12,645 nucleotides of DNA, taken from assembly GCA_036405975.1 (NCBI GenBank), contig DASWWM010000038.1:1-12645 (forward strand). The letters are read 5' to 3'. Below, piece by piece: positions 1-5,365 of this stretch (position 1 is its first letter; each line of letters starts with the position of its first letter). Source of the DNA: VEQN01 sp036405975 (GTDB lineage Bacteria > Patescibacteriota > Minisyncoccia > Phycocordibacterales > CAIZLB01). The notes under the pieces are model-generated. The model saw nothing but the letters and a program-made list of their open reading frames with translations. It did not search any database and had not been told where the DNA came from. The position numbers were made by a program, and so were the translations under genes.

Positions 1-1
1 A

Positions 2-370
2 AATAAGACCGATATGTTCGTTCTCATTACCGACCATGGACGATTGTTCCCTGAAGGCCTGATCAAGTCATTGCCCCTGATAGCGGGCCTTCGAGTGATG
101 GGGAAAGATATTTGGCATTCGGTACCGAAGAAGTATATGAAAAGATTCGGAATTGAACTTGCTCTCAACTTCTTTGCCAAAAAGGCCGGAGCGCGAGTTG
201 AGGCAAGGATGTTCAAGGGCCTGACGCAGGTCGTAAAGGAAAAGAAGAGAGGGTTGGTCTGGGGCTTGTATCAGAGAATGTTCATGATACGGGACCTGAT
301 TGTCGCATGGGTCAGGCTGCATATTGGGTACAATGCTGGGCAATTCATAAGAAAATTTAAGGGTGAATGA
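2..370 (+). CDS. 3' end of an unrecognised protein (partial, runs off the left edge)
   Basis: The frame is open from base 2 to a TGA at 368-370 and continues leftward past the edge, so the ATG at 14 need not be the true start. About 122 residues are visible. They are basic, with many Lys and Arg, and include a stretch rich in aromatic and hydrophobic residues near the C-terminus (IRDLIVAWVRLHIGYNAG). I see no catalytic motif and no clear transmembrane segment. It could be the C-terminal part of an enzyme such as a glycosyltransferase or oxidoreductase, but the sequence shows nothing that decides this. The reading is favoured over the antisense frames because it ends just before a terminator-rich spacer and has protein-like composition. 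Function unknown. Confidence 0.6.
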   Translation, partial: NKTDMFVLITDHGRLFPEGLIKSLPLIAGLRVMGKDIWHSVPKKYMKRFGIELALNFFAKKAGARVEARMFKGLTQVVKEKKRGLVWGLYQRMFMIRDLIVAWVRLHIGYNAGQFIRKFKGE

Positions 371-512
371 AGGGGAGATTCGGTCCTTACAGGACCAGTA
401 CAGGTTTCCGATTCCTTCCAAGCTCGCCCTGCTCGCTTTTCAGGAATAACGGAGAACCTTTTCGAATCTCCCGCGCGAAGCATGCAGATGCTTCGCTCAT
501 CTCCCAAAACAC
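371..512. other. Structured intergenic spacer between the left CDS and ssrA
   Basis: No credible gene is present. Visible structure includes an inverted repeat GGGAGATTCG (373-382) / CGAATCTCCC (463-472), which encloses a 6-bp hairpin GGTCCT-TAC-AGGACC (382-396). A second hairpin, CGAAGCAT-GCAG-ATGCTTCG, lies at 476-495. The string GGGGAGATTCG at 372-382 recurs at 553-563 inside the tmRNA T-arm region. This could be a recurrent intergenic element or a decayed RNA gene; the sequence alone does not decide. Confidence 0.4.
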
Positions 513-536
513 AAAAGCACCCCGAAGGGTGCTTTT
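513..536 (-). terminator. Intrinsic terminator downstream of ssrA, probably bidirectional
   Basis: A 10-bp perfect stem AAAAGCACCC / GGGTGCTTTT closes a UUCG tetraloop when read on the minus strand (C-UUCG-G). It begins 8 nt beyond the tmRNA 3' end, and the descending T-rich arm is followed by GTGTTTT. Read on the plus strand the stem also ends in TTTT, so it can stop the left-hand CDS transcript as well. Confidence 0.8.
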
Positions 537-544
537 GCAATATG

Positions 545-994
545 TGGAGATGGGGAGATTCGAACTCCCGTGCATGCAAGGTTCTGCAATGAGTCTACGC
601 AATGTAGCAAGCTTTTCGCATGCCGAGGCCTTCGGAGATCTAAATGGGATCCGGAGGCAGTCATGCTTTAGGCGTCCTGACTTGAAAGCGGGCGAAACAT
701 CAGGAAGCCGATCTTCTATGGTTTCGGAGAATGAGTGAAGAGGCTCATCAGCCTATTTCGCGGGTATATCACCCCGGCATCTCCAGCGAACAAGGAGAAG
801 CGGAATGCCGCTAGGGGAGCGTAACTAAAGTTAGGCTCGGACCGTAGCGAAGGCGAAATCGTTTACTCCAAAGAATGGAGAAGCGACTGCTTTACGTGCA
901 TTAGCACTTAGGATTTCCCGTAAGTTTAACGAGGTTATGGGAAACTCGATTGCGCACAAGGCAGAGGGCTTGCATGTCGATGCCTGTCACCCCC
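545..994 (-). ncRNA. ssrA: Transfer-messenger RNA (tmRNA, 10Sa RNA)
   Basis: tmRNA rescues ribosomes stalled on broken mRNAs: its alanine-charged tRNA-like end and internal frame add a degradation tag to the nascent chain. The 5' end GGGGGTG (994-988) pairs with CATCTCC (552-546), and the third pair is the G-U that marks alanyl-tRNA synthetase substrates. The T-arm is GGGAG-TTCGAAT-CTCCC with discriminator A at 545; CCA is not encoded (ACATA follows). Helix 2 is CATGCAAG (976-969) with CTTGCATG (580-573), extended by TCTGC/GCAGA. PK1 is visible at 948-914: CGAG/CTCG interleaved with TTTCCC/GGGAAA. About 8 nt later a frame opens at GCT (905-903) and ends at TAA (833-831), giving a 24-residue tag starting ANARKAVASP and ending DFAFATVRA. 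The resume codon could instead be the GCA at 899-897. At 450 nt the RNA is longer than E. coli tmRNA (363 nt). smpB lies directly upstream on the same strand. Confidence 0.95.
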
Positions 995-1024
995 GTATTT
1001 TGTGTTGGATTGTTAAGGTCCGGA

Positions 1025-1053
1025 TGCCCGTCGCCGTAAACGGCAACAGGGCA
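1025..1053 (-). other. Strong hairpin in the smpB-ssrA spacer
   Basis: On the minus strand TGCCC-T-GTTGCCG pairs with CGGCGAC-GGGCA around a TTTA loop, giving 12 bp with one bulge and one G-U pair. No U-tract follows, so it is not an ordinary terminator. It lies about 30 nt upstream of the mature tmRNA 5' end and would sit in the tmRNA precursor leader or the smpB 3' UTR. A role in processing or attenuation is possible but unproven. Confidence 0.5.
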
Positions 1054-1072
1054 GGAAGCCTGGTTTGGACTG

Positions 1073-1081
1073 TATTTAGCA
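1073..1081 (-). promoter_or_regulatory. Possible extended -10 for ssrA
   Basis: TGC-TAAATA on the minus strand resembles the extended -10 boxes at other genes in this window (TGN followed by a TATAAT-like hexamer; 4 of 6 here). It would start a precursor about 70 nt upstream of the mature tmRNA 5' end, which RNase P would then trim. No clear -35 is present. Co-transcription from smpB is an equal alternative. Confidence 0.25.
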
Positions 1082-1158
1082 ATCCGCACCGCACCCATTT
1101 CCTGCCTGCTGCACGTACTATATGACGCTGGGTCGAGCAAGATATTACCATGAAAAGA

Positions 1159-1611
1159 CTACCTTTTCATCTCCCTTCGAATCTCCCTCGCGGTCTCTCT
1201 TTTCTTGATGCTTTCCCGTTTGTCGTGCAGCTTCTTTCCTTTTGCGACCGCTATCTCGACTTTCACCCTGCCGGCACTGTTATAGAGCGAGATGGGAATG
1301 ATGGTCTGTCCTTTGCCAGCCTCGATATGGCTAAGCTTTGAAATTTCTTTCTTATGGAGAAGAAGCTTTCGCGGGCGATTCTGGTCATACCCTTTAGGGG
1401 TATTGAGCTGCTGGAAAGGGGAGATGCGGGCATTGGCAAGAAATGCCTCGCCGCCTTTGATTTGCACATATGCTCCTTCGAGAGAGCCGCTGCCTTCTTT
1501 TACTGACTTCACTTCATGTCCAAAAAGCTCGATTCCTGCCTCAAGCGTTTCCTGTACTTCATAGCTGAAGAACGCTTTCTTATTATGGATGAAGGTCGTC
1601 TTGTGCTTCAT
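1159..1611 (-). CDS. smpB: SsrA-binding protein SmpB
   Basis: SmpB binds the tRNA-like domain of tmRNA, mimics the missing anticodon arm and places the tmRNA in the stalled ribosome. The 150-residue length is normal for the family. Family hallmarks are visible: the N-terminal KKAFFSYEVQETLEAGIEL strand region, then GHEVKSVKEG (about 31-40), GSLEGAYVQIKGGEAFLANARISPF (about 42-66), the LLLHKKEI segment (about 83-90), and a basic tail with DKRESIKKRETAREIRR, the part that enters the mRNA channel. The ATG at 1611-1609 is the natural start: the N-terminus lines up with the family and a -10 box lies 16 nt upstream. No Shine-Dalgarno is apparent (AAGAC before ATG). The gene lies directly upstream of ssrA on the same strand, matching the partnership. 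Confidence 0.96.
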   Translation of the reverse strand: MKHKTTFIHNKKAFFSYEVQETLEAGIELFGHEVKSVKEGSGSLEGAYVQIKGGEAFLANARISPFQQLNTPKGYDQNRPRKLLLHKKEISKLSHIEAGKGQTIIPISLYNSAGRVKVEIAVAKGKKLHDKRESIKKRETAREIRREMKR

Positions 1612-1627
1612 GTCTTATGTATATATC

Positions 1628-1636
1628 AGTATATCA
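1628..1636 (-). promoter_or_regulatory. Extended -10 promoter for smpB
   Basis: TGA-TATACT on the minus strand ends 16 nt before the smpB ATG, predicting a leader of about 10 nt. A second -10-like reading, TATACA preceded by TTGCCC with a 17-nt spacer, would leave an even shorter leader. Confidence 0.5.
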
Positions 1637-1648
1637 AATTGGGCAAAG

Positions 1649-1706
1649 GCCGTGACGCGGCACTTGCTCGTTGGCCGGTAGCCATTTTAAGCGATCGCGT
1701 CACGGC
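1649..1706. repeat. 11-bp perfect inverted repeat upstream of smpB
   Basis: GCCGTGACGCG at 1649-1659 is the exact inverse of CGCGTCACGGC at 1696-1706, separated by 36 nt. The loop itself contains TGGC-CGGTA-GCCA (1672-1684). The element lies between the terminator of the candidate ncRNA and the smpB promoter. It could be an operator, a REP-like palindrome or an RNA structure at the end of read-through transcripts. Confidence 0.5.
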
Positions 1707-1713
1707 AGGCATT

Positions 1714-1741
1714 AAAAAGAAAACCACCTCCGAGGAAGTGG
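1714..1741 (-). terminator. Intrinsic terminator of the candidate ncRNA (strand-specific)
   Basis: On the minus strand CCACTTC-CTCG-GAGGTGG is followed by TTTTCTTTTT. One pair is a U-G wobble that would be a C-A mismatch on the plus strand, and no T-run follows on the plus strand. The terminator therefore works only for minus-strand transcription. Confidence 0.8.
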
Positions 1742-1845
1742 TTGTGTGAAATGTGCACCGAAGTGCGGTTGCCCTGTTGGGGCGGGGTAGGCTTGCCAGC
1801 GTCCTGGCTTGCCCGAAAGAACTATATAAAGAACAAAGTTGGTTG

Positions 1846-1889
1846 TCCTGCCAGCCGCCGCGCTTGGCGCACGGCTGGCAGGATTTTTT
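1846..1889 (+). terminator. 12-bp GC-rich hairpin with a plus-strand T6 tract
   Basis: CCTGCCAGCCG and its inverse form a very stable hairpin (1846-1857 with 1872-1883), followed on the plus strand by TTTTTT at 1884-1889. Formally this is an intrinsic terminator for plus-strand transcription, yet no plus-strand gene precedes it. It may guard against antisense read-through, or it may simply be the central helix of the minus-strand ncRNA, in which case the T-run is an A-rich linker. Confidence 0.5.
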
Positions 1890-1997
1890 GCGATCCAGCA
1901 ACCAACAACAGTGAGGATCGTGGCACGAAAGTCTTAGCTGAGGAAGCTGCAACATCGTGTGCCGGCTGATACGCGGGGGTATCACCAGACGATTTAA

Positions 1998-2026
1998 ATA
2001 ATAACCTATTCTGAGTCTATTGTCAA
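1998..2026 (-). promoter_or_regulatory. Near-consensus sigma-70-type promoter reading away from ftsH
   Basis: TTGACA (2026-2021), a 17-nt spacer and TATTAT (2003-1998) form the best promoter in the window. It points into the stretch without protein genes and predicts a start near 1991. It is back-to-back with the ftsH promoter. Confidence 0.75.
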
Positions 2027-2045
2027 TACAATGGCTTTTTTCGTG

Positions 2046-2054
2046 TGCTATACT
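2046..2054 (+). promoter_or_regulatory. Extended -10 promoter of ftsH
   Basis: TGC-TATACT ends 9 nt before the chosen ATG at 2064, so transcription should start within a few bases of the start codon and the mRNA should be nearly leaderless. A -35 is poor, as expected for an extended -10. Confidence 0.6.
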
Positions 2055-2063
2055 GAATTCCAT

Positions 2064-4040
2064 ATGAGCACCGAAGACAAAAACAAGCAAAATAAGCCTA
2101 CAAATAAGGTTTCTGAAGAATCGAAGCCTGGCCAAGACAAGTCATCCCCGTTGAATCTGAAGGCCGGCGGTCCAAAGCGAAGCGACCGGAGCACGTTCAC
2201 AAATAACATCATCGGTTCGGTCCTGGTATTCATGGCCATAGTGGCTTTGTATACGTATACGGCTGGTCCCAGCGAGGAGATCCAGAAGGTGAGCCTGACT
2301 GAGCTGGCAAGCGACGTTTCAGCCGGACGGGTGACTGAGATCACCGTGACGAATGACGAAGTCGAAGCGGTCTATGCGGACAAGTCAAAGAAGGAGACGA
2401 AGAAGGAGGCGCAGAGCTCTCTTATCGAGACGTTTGCGAACCTCGGCGTCACTCCTGAGCGGATCTCTGCAGTGAAGATCGAGAATGCCGAAGACCGGGG
2501 CTTCGGATACTGGGCATTGAACACTCTTCCATTCCTGTTTCCGATACTTATCTTCTTCTTTATGATCTGGTTCCTTACGCGACAGGCGAGAGGGGCGGGG
2601 GTGCAGGCACTCAGCTTCGGACAGTCACGGGCGCGAATGTCTCATCCTGAAGACAATAAGTCCAAGATCACATTCAAGGATGTCGCCGGTGCCAAAGAGG
2701 CAAAGCAGGAACTTGCCGAAATCGTAGACTTCCTCAAGAATCCCAAGAAGTTCTTGGACATCGGCGCGCGCATTCCAAAGGGAATCCTCCTGATGGGCGC
2801 GCCGGGAACCGGAAAGACTCTTCTTGCTCGAGCGGTAGCTGGCGAAGCGGGTGTGGCATTCTTCTCAATGTCTGGCTCTGAATTTGTCGAGATGTTCGTG
2901 GGTGTCGGTGCATCTCGAGTGCGAGACCTCTTCAAGATCGCAAAGGGCGCAGCTCCTGCGATCATCTTCATCGATGAAATCGATGCGGTCGGGCGAATCC
3001 GAGGTACGGGCATGGGCGGAGGCAACGATGAACGGGAGCAGACATTGAACCAGATCCTCGTCGAGATGGACGGCTTCGAGCCGAATGAAAAGGTTATCGT
3101 CATGGCGGCCACAAACCGACCCGATGTTCTCGACCCTGCACTCCTACGACCGGGACGATTCGACCGACGAGTGACTATCGATCTTCCTGATCGAAATGAC
3201 CGACTTGCCATCCTCGAAGTTCATGCGAAGAATAAGCCAATGGCTGAGGACGTTCACCTTCCACTCATCGCTGAGCGAACTCCTGGATTCTCAGGTGCGG
3301 ACTTGTACTCGCTCATGAACGAAGGCGCCATCCTCGCGGCGCGAGAGAACCGAACGAAGATCGGACAGTACGATCTCATCCGGTCTATCGAGAAGGTAAT
3401 GCTCGGTCCGGAACGAAAGAGCCATATTCTCTCAAAGAGAGAGAAGGAGCTCACTGCATATCATGAAGCCGGTCATGCCATTCTTGCATCTGTGCTTGAG
3501 TTCGCAGATCCTGTACATAAGGTATCTATCATTTCGCGAGGACGAGCAGCGGGCTATACGCTCAAGCTTCCTCTCGAAGACCGAAAGCTTCAGTCAAAGA
3601 AAGAGTTCCTCGATGATATCGTCGTTTCGCTCGGCGGGTATGTCGTGGAGAAAAATGTCTTCGGCGATCTCACGACAGGCTCATCAAATGATCTTCAGGT
3701 CGCAACGGCTCTCGCGCGAGATATGGTCACGAAGTACGGTATGTCAGACAAGATCGGCCCTGTCGCTCTCGAAGCGACTGGTGGCCGAGCAATGTTCGGC
3801 AACAATGTGGGGGACAAGGACTACTCTGATGCAGTCGGACTCTCTATCGACACTGAAGTTTCGAAGATCATGAATGAGTCATACGAACGGGCGCTTCAGA
3901 TCATCAATGATAAGAAGGGTGCATTGGATGCCATTGCGAAGGCGCTTGTGGAAGCTGAAACTCTCGAACAGGATGCATACGAAAAGATACTCGTCGCTCA
4001 CGGAATCGAACTCAAGAAAAAGGACGTGATTGTTGCATAA
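2064..4040 (+). CDS. ftsH: ATP-dependent zinc metalloprotease FtsH
   Basis: FtsH is a hexameric membrane-anchored AAA+ protease that extracts and degrades membrane proteins and some cytosolic proteins, including SsrA-tagged ones in other bacteria. The protein is 658 aa. It has a charged N-terminal stretch of about 45 residues, TM1 at about 48-66, an extracytoplasmic domain, and TM2 at about 155-172. The AAA+ module shows Walker A GAPGTGKT (245-252), pore loop MFVGVGASR (277-285), Walker B IIFIDEID (300-307), the second region of homology ATNRPDVLDPALLRPGRFDR (349-368) and TPGFSGADL (406-414). The zinc site HEAGH is at 467-471, with the third ligand Asp in SSNDLQ (about 543). All key residues are intact. 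I chose ATG 2064 over the in-frame ATG 2031 because the -10 box lies between them. The long charged extension before TM1 is somewhat unusual. The gene diverges from the candidate ncRNA. Confidence 0.97.
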   Translation: MSTEDKNKQNKPTNKVSEESKPGQDKSSPLNLKAGGPKRSDRSTFTNNIIGSVLVFMAIVALYTYTAGPSEEIQKVSLTELASDVSAGRVTEITVTNDEVEAVYADKSKKETKKEAQSSLIETFANLGVTPERISAVKIENAEDRGFGYWALNTLPFLFPILIFFFMIWFLTRQARGAGVQALSFGQSRARMSHPEDNKSKITFKDVAGAKEAKQELAEIVDFLKNPKKFLDIGARIPKGILLMGAPGTGKTLLARAVAGEAGVAFFSMSGSEFVEMFVGVGASRVRDLFKIAKGAAPAIIFIDEIDAVGRIRGTGMGGGNDEREQTLNQILVEMDGFEPNEKVIVMAATNRPDVLDPALLRPGRFDRRVTIDLPDRNDRLAILEVHAKNKPMAEDVHLPLIAERTPGFSGADLYSLMNEGAILAARENRTKIGQYDLIRSIEKVMLGPERKSHILSKREKELTAYHEAGHAILASVLEFADPVHKVSIISRGRAAGYTLKLPLEDRKLQSKKEFLDDIVVSLGGYVVEKNVFGDLTTGSSNDLQVATALARDMVTKYGMSDKIGPVALEATGGRAMFGNNVGDKDYSDAVGLSIDTEVSKIMNESYERALQIINDKKGALDAIAKALVEAETLEQDAYEKILVAHGIELKKKDVIVA

Positions 4041-4058
4041 GCTGCCGCTGTGGAGGGG

Positions 4059-4076
4059 TCGGGACAGTCCGATTTT
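4059..4076 (+). terminator. Weak terminator-like hairpin after ftsH
   Basis: TCGGG-ACAG-TCCGA (4059-4072, one G-U pair) is followed by TTTT. The stem is only 5 bp, so termination may be partial and some ftsH transcripts could continue into the tRNA. Confidence 0.35.
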
Positions 4077-4122
4077 CAGGGCAGTCAGGGCGATTGTTTG
4101 AAATAGAAAAAACCAGGCAATG

Positions 4123-4131
4123 TGCTATATT
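4123..4131 (+). promoter_or_regulatory. Extended -10 promoter of the tRNA-hydrolase unit
   Basis: TGC-TATATT sits 9 nt upstream of the tRNA 5' end and closely resembles the ftsH box (TGTGCTATA in both). It lies inside an imperfect palindrome, CCAGGCAAT (4113-4121) / ATTGTCTGG (4129-4137), which could act as an operator or be chance. Confidence 0.55.
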
Positions 4132-4140
4132 GTCTGGCAT

Positions 4141-4212
4141 GCGAGCATAGCTCAGCGGTAGAGCAGTCGTCTTATACACGACCGGTCCATGGTTCGATCC
4201 CATGTGCTCGCA
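4141..4212 (+). tRNA. tRNA with anticodon UAU, presumably tRNA-Ile reading AUA
   Basis: A complete cloverleaf is present: acceptor GCGAGCA (4141-4147) with TGCTCGC (4205-4211), D-arm GCTC/GAGC with a 7-nt loop containing GG, and anticodon stem GTCGT/ACGAC. The anticodon loop is CTTATAC, giving anticodon TAT at 4173-4175. The variable loop has 5 nt, the T-arm is CATGG-TTCGATC-CCATG, and the discriminator is A4212. CCA is not encoded (CAC follows). By the anticodon it decodes AUA as isoleucine, and A37 after U36 fits t6A modification. Most bacteria read AUA with a lysidine-modified CAU anticodon instead, so this tRNA is uncommon. The anticodon loop differs from a typical tRNA-Val(UAC) loop, CTTACAC, by one base. 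The 3' end is 4 nt from the next start codon. Confidence 0.9.
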
Positions 4213-4216
4213 CACT

Positions 4217-5008
4217 ATGAACAAGCCAAACGAAACTCTCAGGCTGGTGAAGCATTTTACCCCGGTTCAGGCTGTAGGGGTTGATGGCGTAGAAAAGGAG
4301 GAAGTTCAGGAGACGCTCATCCTGACGAGCGAAAAAATATCGGCTGCAGGCCGCACGCCTGAAAAGATAGTCGTATTCATTCACGGCTTCAATAAGTTCG
4401 GGGCATGGGAAAATATTCATTCGGGCAATCGTCTTGTGGAAAATGGATACATGGCAGCACTTCCTTCTCAGATGGGATTCGGCGGATCGGAAGGCGAGCG
4501 TGACTATTGCGGGCCTAAGACCGTGCGAGCCATCGTTGATTCCGTTCAGATGATCGCGAACGAGCACGGTCTGACTTCAGACGACATCGTCATTTGGGGC
4601 GTATCAAGAGGGGCAATCATCACATCCCTTATCGCGACAAAGTATCCGGATCTTGCAGCGGGCTATATCTGCCAAGCGGGTGCCTATGACTTTCTGAAGA
4701 ATCACAACGATCCGGCTCGGCCGCAGGACATGAAAGAGAATGTCATAAAAGAAACCAATGGAGACGTCGAGGGCGCCGCACGAGATCGATCAGCAATTTT
4801 CGATGTCGAGAGAATTACAAAGCCGCTCCTTGTCCTCCATGGTGACGCTGACGATATGATAAATGTTGAGCAGGCATATCTGTTCGAAGCCGCGCTCAAG
4901 GTTGCAGGCAAAACATATGAGATGCACATCGTTCCGGGCGGCACGCATCATATCAGCCGGCAAGTGTCTCAAATTGGACTTGATTTCGTGAAAAGAACTT
5001 TAAAATAG
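4217..5008 (+). CDS. Alpha/beta hydrolase (prolyl-oligopeptidase / dienelactone-hydrolase-like)
   Basis: This is a probable cytoplasmic serine hydrolase of unknown substrate, 263 aa from ATG 4217. It has the alpha/beta-hydrolase fold signs in order: strand and oxyanion motif IVVFIHGFNKFG (51-62), the GFGGSEG loop (87-93), nucleophile elbow GVSRG with Ser130, HGDADDM (208-214) supplying the acid (probably Asp212), and GGTHH (241-245) supplying the His. The triad is complete. No signal peptide or TM is visible. The in-frame ATG at 4202 lies inside the tRNA and is rejected. The gene begins 4 nt after the tRNA 3' end with no promoter of its own, so it is probably co-transcribed; tRNA 3' processing would leave a leaderless mRNA. 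It converges on the XRE gene with a 10-nt gap. Confidence 0.85.
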   Translation: MNKPNETLRLVKHFTPVQAVGVDGVEKEEVQETLILTSEKISAAGRTPEKIVVFIHGFNKFGAWENIHSGNRLVENGYMAALPSQMGFGGSEGERDYCGPKTVRAIVDSVQMIANEHGLTSDDIVIWGVSRGAIITSLIATKYPDLAAGYICQAGAYDFLKNHNDPARPQDMKENVIKETNGDVEGAARDRSAIFDVERITKPLLVLHGDADDMINVEQAYLFEAALKVAGKTYEMHIVPGGTHHISRQVSQIGLDFVKRTLK

Positions 5009-5018
5009 TCGGGCCGAT

Positions 5019-5354
5019 TCACGGTGATTTATCGGGAGGCCACAAGCTCCAATTGTAGGCATGTTCATCTGCGCGAAACATCCCCTCGGAATCCAGTACG
5101 ACATGTCTTTTCTCAGATATAAACTTGATGTGAATTCTGAATCCGAATATGTTGGCAGCTTTTACGATGAGGCCGAGTGTTGGAAGTCCTTTTCCTCTTT
5201 CGAGCCGGGAAATGCCAGATTGCTTTGTTCCAAGGATTTTTGCCAGATCTGCCTGTGTCAAGACTTCTATCACGCGTATGTATTCAATGATTCTGCCTAG
5301 GCCGGCAGCAAGTTCTGCGTTCATATCATGATGATCGGTGGAATTCTTTTGCAT
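5019..5354 (-). CDS. XRE/Cro-type helix-turn-helix regulator
   Basis: A DNA-binding protein of about 111 aa. The HTH domain spans about residues 20-72: RIIEYIRVIEVLTQADLAKIL, then recognition region GTKQSGISRLERGKGLPTLG and IVKAANIFGF. This is the layout of Cro/C1 and HigA/HipB antitoxin-like repressors. The C-terminal 40 residues are unrecognised. The start is uncertain: ATGs exist at 5369, 5354 and 5324. I chose 5354 because the 5369 ATG is buried in a perfect palindrome that looks like the promoter operator. recG lies about 120 nt upstream on the same strand, with only a weak hairpin between. No toxin-like partner is adjacent, so it appears to be an orphan regulator, probably autoregulated. 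Confidence 0.8.
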   Translation of the reverse strand: MQKNSTDHHDMNAELAAGLGRIIEYIRVIEVLTQADLAKILGTKQSGISRLERGKGLPTLGLIVKAANIFGFRIHIKFISEKRHVVLDSEGMFRADEHAYNWSLWPPDKSP

Positions 5355-5365
5355 TTTTTGTACCA

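Larger units (their letters stand above)
1709..1991 (-). ncRNA. Candidate structured non-coding RNA between smpB and ftsH (unknown family)
   Basis: The stretch has its own strong promoter and terminator on the minus strand and no credible protein. Reading 5' to 3', the predicted RNA holds several elements. First is a stem TGATAC/GTATCA near the 5' end, then GGCAC/GTGCC. Next is CGATCC (1920-1915) with GGATCG (1896-1891). The loop of that stem carries GTTGGTTG (1906-1899), which is perfectly complementary to CAACCAAC (1845-1838), a possible pseudoknot. Between these lies a 12-bp perfect hairpin TCCTGCCAGCCG/CGGCTGGCAGGA (1883-1846) with an inner GCGC/GCGC stem. Then come GCCAG-GACG-CTGGC (1808-1795) inside a symmetric AA/AA internal loop, and GCAC-UUCG-GTGC (1766-1755). 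I checked by eye for the RNase P core, the SRP GGAA domain and 6S architecture and found none. The exact ends are inferred. Its position between smpB and ftsH invites a quality-control link, but function is unknown. Confidence 0.55.

Noticed and set aside
387..602. 71-codon minus-strand frame overlapping the tmRNA 3' end
   Set aside because: It translates the tmRNA T-arm, its terminator and the adjacent repeats. Frames of this kind are typical artefacts over RNA genes.
1691..1698. GCGATCGC, the HIP1-type cyanobacterial palindrome
   Set aside because: A single occurrence is expected by chance, and nothing else suggests a cyanobacterium.
1709..1991. RNase P RNA, SRP RNA or 6S RNA as the identity of the ncRNA
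   Set aside because: No GAGGAAAGUCC / ACAGAA core for RNase P, no GGAA apical domain for SRP, and the ends do not pair into the long rod with central bubble of 6S.
2031..2063. Upstream in-frame ATG for ftsH
   Set aside because: The ftsH -10 box lies downstream of it, so it would not be in the main transcript, and the added residues are not family-like.
1626..2135. 169-codon open frame on the minus strand across the smpB-ftsH spacer
   Set aside because: It runs through a promoter, a terminator hairpin and several palindromes, overlaps the ftsH start, and has Cys/Arg/Leu-rich composition without domain features. RNA structure explains the stretch better.
2642..3211. 189-codon frame antisense to ftsH
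   Set aside because: Shadow of the conserved AAA+ region; Arg/Ser-rich low-complexity translation.
4202..4216. Upstream in-frame ATG for the hydrolase
   Set aside because: It lies in the T-stem and acceptor of the tRNA.
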